A stretch of DNA of 64,000 nucleotides, from the NCBI RefSeq assembly GCF_001267155.1, contig NZ_CP012357.1, positions 806,001-870,000 on the forward strand. The letters run 5' to 3'. A model generated the notes under the pieces. That model did no database searches and was not told the DNA's origin. It was given only the letters and a program-made list of their open reading frames with translations. This DNA is from Spiroplasma litorale (lineage in GTDB: Bacteria > Bacillota_I > Bacilli_A > Mycoplasmatales > Mycoplasmataceae). This document shows, piece by piece, positions 55,555 to 64,000 of the stretch. The position numbers and the translations under genes are program-made. Positions within the stretch are counted from its first letter, which is position 1. The number at the start of each line of letters is the position of its first letter.

Positions 55555-55581
55555 ATAGCACTCTAAATATGCAAGTGCTAA
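55555..55581. promoter_or_regulatory. CIRCE operator of the hrcA operon
   Basis: ATAGCACTC-9 bases-AAGTGCTAA matches the consensus TTAGCACTC-N9-GAGTGCTAA at 16 of 18 positions. It overlaps the stop codon of clpB and lies about 40 bases before the hrcA start, so HrcA represses its own operon. Confidence 0.88.
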
Positions 55582-57725
55582 TTTAATTTATTTGAGGAAC
55601 TTATTACAAAATTGTTATTCTGCACGTCCACAACATAGTTTCTTTTTGGTTCAATTTCTTCAGATACAATTGCTCTAGCTATTAAAGTTTCTAAGTTCTT
55701 TTCGATATATCGTTTTATTGGTCTAGCACCATATTCTTTGTTATAACCTTCTTCTAATATTTTATCAATTGTGGCATCAGTAAAATTAATTATGTAATCA
55801 TTACTAATTAAAATTCTTTCTTTAAGTTCACCTAATGTTTTGACAATTATTTCTTTTATTATTTCCTTAGATAATGCATTAAAAGTAATTACATTATCAA
55901 TTCTATTTACAAATTCTGGTCTAAAGTATTTTTTAAGTTCTTCATCAATTACGCTTTGGTCAACGAGTTCATTTGGTGTACTCATTAAGTATTCTGATGC
56001 AATATTAGAAGTCATAATTATAATAGTATTTTTGAAATCAACAATTTTTCCAAGTGAATCTGTAATTCTACCATCATCTAAAATTTGTAAAAATATGTTA
56101 AATACATCGGGGTGTGCTTTTTCAACTTCATCAAATAAGACTATTGAATATGGTGCTCTTCTAACGGCTTCAGTTAATCTTCCACCTTCTTCATAACCAA
56201 CATAACCTGGTGGAGAACCTATCAATTTAGAGACTGATTGTTTTTCCATATATTCTGACATATCAAGCCTAATCATTTTTCTTTCACTACCAAATAGTGT
56301 TTTTGCCAATGATCTTGCAACTTCTGTCTTACCAACTCCTGTTGGACCTAAGAACAAGAAACTTCCTATTGGTTTGTTTGGGTCTTTAATACCACTTCTA
56401 CTTCTTAAAATCGAATCAGCAACTAAATCAATTGCATGATTTTGACCTTTAACCATTCTTCTTATGTTTGTACCTAAGTGAAGAAGTTTTTGTTTTTCAG
56501 TTTCCATTAAGTTTTCAACTTTTATACCAGTTCATTTTGAAATTATTTTAGCAATTTCATCTTCTGAAACTTCTTCTGATATTAGTTTTTCTTTATTACC
56601 GTCCAAAGATGTATTAAGTTGTTTTTGCAGTGCTGGTAAAAGTGAGTATTGAATTTCTCCAGCTCTTTCAAATTTACCCTCTGATTTAGAAGTTTCTAAT
56701 TCAAGTTTTAATGAGTCAATTGTTGAGCGATATTTATTAATATCTGCGAGTAAGTTTTTTTCATTTTCTCATTTTGAATTCAGCTCATTTTGTCTTAATT
56801 TTAATGACTCTAATTCTTTTTGACATTGATTCAAACGTTCAACAGATTTTTCATCAACTTCTTTTGATAAAGCAGCTTTTTCAATTTCTAACTGCATTAT
56901 TTTTCTATTAAGTTGATATAACTCTGTTGGTACAGATGCAATTTCAGTTTTAATTGTTGCACTAGCTTCATCTACTAAATCAATTGCCTTATCGGGTAAG
57001 AATCTATCTGAAATATACCTATCACTTAAAACTGCAGCAGCAATTAAAGCACTATCATGAATTCTAACACCGTGATATGACTCAAATCTATCTTTTAAAC
57101 CTCTTAATATTGAAATTGTTTCATCAATTGTTGGTTCACTAACAACAACTTTCTGAAATCTTCTTTCAAGGGCAGCATCTTTTTCGATGTATTCTCTGTA
57201 TTCTTTAAGAGTTGTGGCACCAATAACTTTAATACCACCTCTTGCAAGAGAAGGTTTTAACAAGTTTGAAACATCCATTCCTCCCCCATTACCAGTTTTA
57301 CCAGCTCCAACAATTAAATGTAACTCATCAATAAATAGTATTATTTCTCCATTTTCTTTTTGAATGGCATTTACAATCCCTTTAATTCTAGCTTCATAAT
57401 CACCTAAGAAACTAGCACCAGCCATTACACTTCCCATATCTAACTCAAGTATTTTTTTATTTTTTAAGTTACTTGGTACATCACCTTTATTAATTCTTTG
57501 AGCTAAACCTTCTGCAATAGCAGTTTTACCAACACCTGGTTCACCAATAAGAACTGGGTTGTTCTTAGTTTTCCTACTAAGAATCCTTATAACCCTCATT
57601 ATTTCATCATCTCTACCAATAATTGGGTCAATTTTTCCCTCTTTAGCATCCAAAGTTAGATTCCTTGTATATTTATTTAATATCTCAGGATCATTCATCG
57701 GATCTGGTCTTTGATTAAAATCCAT
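55578..57725 (-). CDS. clpB: ClpB disaggregase, short form without N-domain
   Basis: 715 aa, against about 860 in most bacteria. It begins just before '[28 protein letters not shown]'-like sequence, so the peptide-binding Clp N-domain is absent. First AAA with '[15 protein letters not shown]' and 'ILFIDELH', the middle coiled coil (about 310-400), then the second AAA with '[13 protein letters not shown]' and '[16 protein letters not shown]'. Two UGA Trp codons in the middle domain. AGGGAGG precedes the start. HrcA-controlled by two operators upstream. Works with DnaK to dissolve aggregates. Confidence 0.93.
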
Positions 57726-57743
57726 ACTTATACCTCCCTTTGG

Positions 57744-57770
57744 TTAGCACTCTACTTGTTTGATTGCTAA
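57744..57770. promoter_or_regulatory. CIRCE operator 1 of clpB
   Basis: TTAGCACTC-9 bases-GATTGCTAA, one mismatch to consensus. It is placed between the -10 box and the clpB ribosome site. Confidence 0.92.
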
Positions 57771-57778
57771 ACATTAAT

Positions 57779-57806
57779 ATCATACTAATATTTTTAGCAA
57801 TGTCAA
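57779..57806 (-). promoter_or_regulatory. Promoter of clpB between two CIRCE elements
   Basis: Minus-strand TTGACA (57806-57801) and TATGAT (57784-57779) with a 16-base spacer. The -35 box lies inside CIRCE 2 and the transcript start near CIRCE 1. Confidence 0.7.
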
Positions 57807-57820
57807 TATCTAAGTGCTAA
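57794..57820. promoter_or_regulatory. CIRCE operator 2 of clpB
   Basis: TTAGCAATG-9 bases-AAGTGCTAA, three mismatches to consensus, covering the -35 box of clpB. Confidence 0.8.
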
Positions 57821-57920
57821 TTTTTTTTCTTTTTTTCATTTTTTTTAATTAAATGTTAATATCTTGATTAGAGGTTAAAATGAAACATTTAATAAAAAGT
57901 ATGAACAACTTGCACTATTT

Positions 57921-57949
57921 TCTCTAAATTAATTTAATTTAATTTAGAG
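57921..57949 (+). promoter_or_regulatory. Hairpin overlapping the ribosome site of the transporter-like gene
   Basis: CTCTAAATTAA and TTAATTTAGAG can pair; the right arm ends in the first bases of AGAGGAGG, the ribosome site of the gene starting at 57959. Pairing would cover part of the ribosome site. Confidence 0.45.
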
Positions 57950-57958
57950 GAGGATATA

Positions 57959-59791
57959 GTGAATAATACACATAACGTAATATTAAAAATTACGATATCG
58001 GCGCTAATTTCTGCTTTTCTTACAGTGTTAAATTTAATATTCTTTCTAATACCAGGCTTGGAACTATCATTTTTAATAATTGGCGTTATTTGTTTAATAT
58101 ATAGAACTGATATATCTTTTTTGATAACAATTGTTACATCTTTATTGTCCTTTTTATATAAAATGCCTGCATTTGATGGAGTTAGTTACTTATTAAGTAA
58201 TCTAATTGTATTTGTATTATTTTCAACATTTAAAAAGCAGTTATTAAAGCAAAGGTGGTTAATATTTGTACTTTATATTTTTATTAGCGTTTTGTATGAT
58301 AGTTTCTTGTTTGTCCTGTGATATATAGCAACCGATCTTCAGAATGCATTAGCAATATATTTATCAAGAGTTGTAGAAATACACGTAATGTTTACTGTTT
58401 ACTTATTTATGCCAATATTATTATTTAAAAAATTAGAAATAATTATTTATAAAATATCAATTAGATATCAAGGAATTGTTAATGATAAGTATATAGAATT
58501 TTTAGAAAATGAGGCTTTAATAAATATGAATAAATATAGTAATAAAAAAAGTAACTATATATCACAGTTACTTTCACTCATAATAGCAATGAATGTTTTA
58601 TTATGTTTTCTCGCATACATACCATATGCAATAAGTTTAAGATATAATTATAAATTAATATCAATAATACTTTCAGTGCCATTATTAATGTTATTTTTTA
58701 CACCATTGTGGACGAAACTAAAGAAAAAAACGAACTCTAAAATTGTTTTGACTCACAATTGTGTTGGTCTAATCCTTGCAATTACACTTGCATTTATGGG
58801 TTTAATATTAAAAAATTATAATGTTGCATTAAGTCTTTTAATAGTAGGAGTTTTATTGTTTGGTGTATTCATAGCAGGTTTCCTTCCTATGAATATTGAA
58901 ATGATAAAAAGTTATAGAATTAGAAATAATCAAAAAGTTAATACAAATAAAATTTTAGCTTTAACATGTTTTTTATTAACACCAATACCTTTTGTTATTG
59001 GACAATATGCAAAACCAGTTTACAACTTAACATTTTTCTTAGTATTAATGTTAGTAATACTATTTATTTTTGTTTTAAATAAAAATATTATGGATAAAGG
59101 AAATGTTTTAGAAGTTAATAAAGAAGATTTTAGTGTTGCTTGGAAAAATAAAAAATTTGTTGCAAGTATCTTTACCCAAAACTTTTTTATAGGAATTGAT
59201 AAGTTTTTTGAATTTGGTTTGGTGTTTATATTCTTTATATGATTTGAAAACAAACAAGCAGGTTTATTATTGTTTCAAGAAAAATTATTTGTTTACTTAT
59301 TATTAGGTTACTTTTTAAAATATGCTGGAAGAGGTTTTGCATATTTAATAAAAATAAATGAAAAAAATAGCAAGTCTTTAAACTTACTATCAAATATTCT
59401 ATTTTTAATATCTTTTGTAATTTTACTTTCATTTACAGTTGCATTTTCATTTAATAATTTTGAGAATCAAAATTTAATTTATAAAGTATTATTAATATTT
59501 ACTCAATTCATAATTGGATTTGGTTATGTTTTATTAAAAAGAACACAAACTAGATTGCATAGAAAAATGATTGATGAAAAAAATATTAATGGTGCATTTA
59601 TACTAGATCATTTAATTGGTAATGTTTTATTCTCATTGTCAATTGCAATTATGTTCATTATATTCTTTATGTGTGTTACTGTTAATATCACTTCCTTTAT
59701 AGCATTAATTTCTATATTGGTTGGAATATCTATTGTAATGTTAGTAGGTAATGTATTTATTAATAAAAATAGCAAATTAAAACAATCTTAA
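57959..59791 (+). CDS. Polytopic transporter-like protein: ECF S-component-like N-terminus joined to an MFS-like body
   Basis: 610 aa from GTG with a perfect AGGAGG. The first 150 residues have about six helices with the loose pattern of ECF S-components ('ISALISAFLTVLNLIFF', 'ELSFLIIGVICLIYRTDISFLI'). After a short cytoplasmic linker (about 155-200) come 12 further helices in two groups of six, separated by a cytoplasmic loop (about 365-405). The second group has 'GYFLKYAGRGFAYLI' and 'GFGYVLLKRTQTRLHRKMI', MFS-like. Two UGA Trp codons. I read it as a fused vitamin- or metabolite-transporter candidate; substrate unknown. Its end overlaps the convergent gene by 15 bases. Confidence 0.65.
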
Positions 59792-60499
59792 TTTACAATA
59801 ATTCTCATTCAAAAATAAAATAAGTGTCTGGAAATAAGTGCTTATAGTTAATTGGATGAGAGTTTTTTTATAGCTTTCATATTTTAAAATTAATTGAGCT
59901 TCAATTAAATAGTACTTTAGTGGAGTAATATTATAAAAAGCTATTTCATTTAAATCTAATGTCTTATTTATGCTAAGGTCATTTATTATTTTTTTAAGTT
60001 TCATTAGTATTTCAATTTGTGATCTATTTAAATTAAAAATATTATTGGGTTTTAATTCTAATTCAAACGAATAGAGAATTAGTTTAGCTCAATAGATGTA
60101 TCCATTTTTAATTGAATAGGTCTTTTTTTTGTCTTTTTTTATTTTAAATCAAATGCTTGGATCATATCTTACTTTTATAATTAATAAAATCTTTAATAAA
60201 AATAACTCTAATCAACTGTTTTTAAAAAGTAAATTAAAATTATTAATAACTACATTTTTTATTTTGCATACATAATTGAGAAATAAATCATCATCGAGTT
60301 TATACTTTTTTATAAAATTATCTAAAGACTTAAATGATTTTTTATCAATACAATAATCTATAATTTCATTTAGTATTAACTCAATTTTTGAAATTGGTTT
60401 TCCAATAAAATAATTCATTAAACTATTATCAATCTCATTTAAATCAAATTTAAAGTTTTTTTCAAATGTTTCATTAGTAATAAGAAGTGATTTATCCAT
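59777..60499 (-). CDS. Hypothetical helical protein, 240 aa
   Basis: One frame with three UGA Trp codons, from ATG 60499. It has no clear membrane helix or signal, is mainly alpha-helical, and is rich in Leu, Ile, Asn and Lys ('IINDLSINKTLDLNEIAFYN'). Neighbour of hemW, 32 bases downstream of it, so likely cotranscribed. Family not recognised. Confidence 0.65.
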
Positions 60500-60531
60500 A
60501 ATAAAACCCCTATTATTAAATCGATTAATTT

Positions 60532-61647
60532 TTATAAAAAAGTTAGTAAAATTTCATTCAATACGTCAAAACCTCTGCTTGTACAAAATAAATAATTATC
60601 TTTTAAATCCAATAGCCCTAATTCGATATTTTTATTAATTTGATTTTTAAAATGCAAGTATGCTTGTTTATTTAGCCCGTCACTAATATCAATACCCTTT
60701 ATCATTCTTAAACCCATCATTATAATTTGAAAGTATAAATCATTTTCTTCTACAATCTCAAAAGTTTTTTCATATTTTGATACGTTACCAACGTTTTGAG
60801 TTAAATAATATTTATCTTTAATTTTTTCAAAGCCACTAGCACCATATCCTACCCCAACAAATAAATCACTTTTTCAATATGACAAATTATGAACCGAATT
60901 ATAGATTTCTTTTTTTGAATAGTTAGAAATTTCATATCTTTTGTAACCTAATTTAACTAAACCTTTGTTAACATACTCATCAAACAATTCATCATTTTCA
61001 GGTTTATTATATTTTAATTTACCTCAAATTGAATTTTCTTTCATTATCAAAGAGTATCAAGATATATGTTCAGGTTTAATTTTTTTAATATAGTCTAAAT
61101 CAACATCAATATTATCAATAGTCTGGTTGAATAGGTTATACATCAAATCAATGCTTATATTATTAAATTCTGCTTTTCTAGCTAGTTCAATTGCTTCAAG
61201 TGCTTTTTTATTATTGTGTTGTCTACCTATTTTTTGAAGTAAATTATTATCAAAAGTTTGAACCCCAATACTTAATCTATTAATTCCATAATTTTTATAT
61301 ATTTTTAATTTTTCTAAAGTAACTGATTCTGGGTTTAATTCAATACTGTATTCTATTATATTTTTTATATCAACATGCTTATTAATTATTTCTAGTAATT
61401 TTGTTGTTTGATCATTTGAAAGACAACTCGGTGTTCCTCCACCAATATATATTGTTTTTAAGCTATTAAATTTATTATTATAAGTTGATAGTTCATTATC
61501 AACTTTATCTAAATATGCATTTATTGATTCATCATTTTTAGGTTTAATAACTTTTGCAAAATCACAATAAAAACAAATATGTTCACAAAATGGAATGTGA
61601 ACATATAAGCTATAAATATCTTTTTTTATTGTCGACCAAATTTTCAT
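60532..61647 (-). CDS. hemW: HemW-like radical SAM protein
   Basis: 371 aa. Radical SAM cluster motif 'HIPFCEHICFYCDF' (C-x3-C-x2-C), then 'YIGGGTPS', 'SIELNPESVTLEKL' and 'LSIGVQTFDNNLLQKIGRQH', all typical of the HemN/HemW family; the C-terminal HTH-like part is present. HemW proteins bind and transfer heme; mollicutes lack heme enzymes, so the true role here is unclear. It overlaps the upstream gene by 22 bases. Four UGA Trp codons. Confidence 0.9.
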
Positions 61648-63176
61648 GGTTTAAGAGATTGTCCTTTTTTTCTTCTAATAATTAATCATGGTATTAATAT
61701 AACAAACAATATTAATAAAATTATTACACAAAATAGTATTATACATATTTTATTAGCTCTTTTTTTAATTGCTTTTATTTCATGCTCAGGTATTATTTCA
61801 TAACCATAGTATGAAATAATATTGTTTTTTCTATTTCTTGTTGAAATAATATTAACAACATGAATAAATAAAGCAACAAGTAATATTATTATATTTACTG
61901 TTATTTCTGATTCTAGTGTTTTTAGTGTTCCTATTGTTCAAAAGAAAATATATGCTGTTTTTCCAGCCTGAGTTTGTAATGTATATAGTATTCCTAATAT
62001 AATTGAACCAAAAATATATGTTGAAAAACAAATTCAGTTTATATAGATTGATCTTGAAATTAATGATTTATAGTTTCTGGTTATAAAATATGGTATGGAT
62101 TCATTTCCCATCATTAGATCTCTTTCATATCTTTTGACATTTGAAAAGAGTAAGGTAAAGTCTGCTAAACTTATACCAAAAAATCCAAGTGATATTATTA
62201 ATAATAATATTGAGAAGAAAGGATACATTACATCTTCTTTTTTAAGACCTATATATTTTGTTATTGTATCATCAGTTTTATAATAAACAGCCAACATTAA
62301 AGAAGTCATTATTATTCCTGCAAGACCTACCGCAAACAATAAAAAGACTCTTAATTTTTCACTTTTTATTTCTTTTCCTATTTCCCTAGGAATAATATTT
62401 GCTTCGCGAAATCTTTTTTTATAACTATTTTGTTCTTTATAAGGATTATAGTTATTAGCAGTTGCGTTTGCATAATTTTGATTACTATTATAGTACATGT
62501 TTTGACCATTATGAAATTGATTTATATTAGAAAATTCATTATAACCATATTGCATTTGGTTATTAAATCCATTGTAATTATCAAAATTAACTGGTTTTGA
62601 GTTTTCATTTACATATCCATTACTTAAATAATTGTGATTGTATGGATCAAAATATTTTCTTGGATAGCTTGCTTCATTTTGATAATAGTTTTGATAGTTA
62701 TCATTAACATTTCTTCTTTCAAAATCTAAATAATCTTGTCTATAATTAGCTGGGTTAATTCTATTATTTTGATAATTGTTATATTGTTCTGGATAATAAC
62801 CACTTTGTTGAATATAATTTTGATTAGGATTATAATTTTGTATTTGTTGGTTTTCAAATTGATGATATTGATTATTTCTTAATCTATTATTATTAATTAA
62901 ATTTTGTTGATAAGTTTGTATGTCATTTACTTGACTATTTTGTTGACTCATGTTTTGAGGTTGATTATTAATTTGTTGTTGTAAAGGGTTATAACTTTGA
63001 TAACCATTATATTGTTGCTGACTTTGGTTTTGAGGTGCTAAGCCATATTGTTGTTGAGGGTTTTGATTATATTGCTGAGGTGCTTGATTTGGTACACCAA
63101 AATCTCCAACATTTTGAAAATTTTGTTGGTTATTCTGAACACTATTTGGTTTAAAAAAATCCACTATTTTGCTCAT
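61626..63176 (-). CDS. Membrane protein with a long Q/N/Y-rich disordered N-terminus
   Basis: 516 aa. Residues about 10-250 are extreme low complexity: Gln, Asn and Tyr make up most of it ('QQYNQNPQQQYG', 'NQNYANATANNYNPYKEQN'). Then a basic hinge (KKRFREANIIPREIGKEIKSEKL in part) and five or six helices (about 275-298, 312-340, 375-398, 402-440, 475-500). It ends in a basic tail after a UGA Trp, overlapping hemW. The disordered part is probably cytoplasmic. Function unknown. Confidence 0.8.
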
Positions 63177-63205
63177 AAAAATGCCCCTTTTTTATAAGAC
63201 CAATT

Positions 63206-63472
63206 TTAAATTTTCTGTGAACGATATGATTTTTTAACTTTTGCTAATTCTATTTCAAAATCATTTCTTAGATTTTCAAACTTTTCTAATCTTTTGAATT
63301 CATCTCCACTTACTTCTTCTTTTTCATATATAAATTTACGATTTTTTTTAAATAATATAAATATATATGACCCTATACATAATATACCTATCATTAAAAA
63401 AATTAGTAAAACTACTCATAACGGTAATGAAAAATCCAATACTTTAAATGAAAAATCAGATAAGTTTATCAT
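63206..63472 (-). CDS. Small single-pass membrane protein
   Basis: 88 aa from ATG 63472 with AAAGGTGAA. One helix (about 17-40, 'VVLLIFLMIGILCIGSYIFIL') containing a UGA Trp at its start, followed by a charged tail with a coiled-coil look ('DEFKRLEKFENLRNDFEIELAKVKKS'). It precedes the Q/N-rich protein by 30 bases and is probably in the same operon. Function unknown. Confidence 0.75.
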
Positions 63473-63608
63473 AATATTCACCTTTTTTTGTTAGCCCTAA
63501 TTGCAATATTTGTTTACAATTGTTTATATAATACCATATTTTTATATTTTTTATATTATTTTTTTTTATATAATTAATATACTTATATGTGTTTAAGAAA
63601 GGAAAATT

Positions 63609-64000
63609 ATGAGTAATAAATGAAAAAAATATGATGTTGACGAATTAACAGATTTAGAGTATGAAGTTGCAATAAACAGTTCAACAGAACCACCATTTCA
63701 AAATAAATATTGAGACGAAAAAAGAAAAGGAATTTATGTAGACATTTTATCTGGGGAACCTCTTTTTATAAGTAGTAATAAATTTGATTCTGGTTGCGGA
63801 TGGCCTAGTTTTACAAGACCTATTAATGATGATTTAATTAATGAAATTGAAGATAATTCTTATAATATGAAGAGAATTGAAGTTAGAACCAAAAATAGCA
63901 ATATTCATTTGGGTCATGTTTTTAAAGATGGTCCCATAAATGATGGCGGTTTAAGATACTGTATCAATTCAGCCTCATTAAGATTTATACCAATAGAAGA
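63609..64000 (+). CDS. msrB: Peptide-methionine (R)-S-oxide reductase, cut by the window end
   Basis: Reduces methionine-R-sulfoxide in proteins. About 130 codons are seen: '[25 protein letters not shown]', '[24 protein letters not shown]', '[10 protein letters not shown]' and '[14 protein letters not shown]', with the catalytic Cys in RYCINS. The two-Cys zinc pair is replaced ('[13 protein letters not shown]'), as in the zinc-free subgroup. UGA Trp already at codon 5. AAAGGAAAA before ATG. The stop lies beyond the window. Confidence 0.95.

Noticed and set aside
61057-61647. Coproporphyrinogen oxidase (heme synthesis) for the radical SAM gene
   Set aside because: No other heme gene is present and the motif set fits HemW at least as well; mollicutes do not make heme.

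Overview
The window is chromosome of a wall-less bacterium that reads UGA as tryptophan, most likely a Spiroplasma or a close relative in the Entomoplasmatales. Almost every long gene is open only if in-frame TGA is Trp. Base composition is extremely AT-rich, signal peptides are of the lipoprotein type (MKKLL...C), and spiralin-like, GDSL-lipase and mollicute-type paralogous lipoproteins are present. Most genes lie on the minus strand. The plus strand carries proC (broken), a GDSL lipoprotein, glnA, a polytopic transporter and msrB (cut by the right edge). No tRNA, rRNA or CRISPR array was seen.

Region 1 (1-15 kb) is accessory and surface-related. It holds a decayed membrane-protein gene, a DUF2130 protein with a structured leader, two tandem ~790-aa paralogous lipoproteins separated by an IS relic and small genes, a 1438-aa FtsX-type permease, and an IS3-family element. 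The IS orfA carries a one-base frameshift. Region 2 (15-25 kb) adds a GH85 endo-beta-N-acetylglucosaminidase lipoprotein, a proC gene with two frameshifts, two spiralin-like lipoproteins, a GDSL hydrolase, glutamine synthetase, and an anchored zinc-metallopeptidase. In that peptidase the active-site motifs of the anthrax-lethal-factor/PPEP (M34) family appear in permuted order.

Region 3 (25-33.5 kb) is one overlapping pyrimidine operon, pyrR-pyrB-pyrC-carA-carB-pyrF-pyrE, led by a PyrR-type attenuator. pyrD is missing from it. Region 4 (33.5-38.2 kb) is a phosphonate-type ABC importer, phnD-phnC-phnE, whose two permease domains are fused in one 860-aa protein. Region 5 (38.2-50.7 kb) is housekeeping: GNAT, leucyl aminopeptidase, efp with a small Asp23-like neighbour, fmt, a DUF2779 nuclease-like protein, mnmA and an ABC-2 exporter. 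Region 6 (50.8-57.8 kb) is the heat-shock block clpB, hrcA-grpE-dnaK-dnaJ with three CIRCE operators. Region 7 (58-64 kb) has a fused transporter-like membrane protein, hemW, a Q/N-rich membrane protein and msrB.

Taken together the surface genes suggest a cell that trims host glycoproteins (GH85), cleaves host proteins or lipids at its surface (metallopeptidase, GDSL hydrolase), and makes most of its own pyrimidine under PyrR control. All functional calls come from reading motifs by eye; no database search was run.
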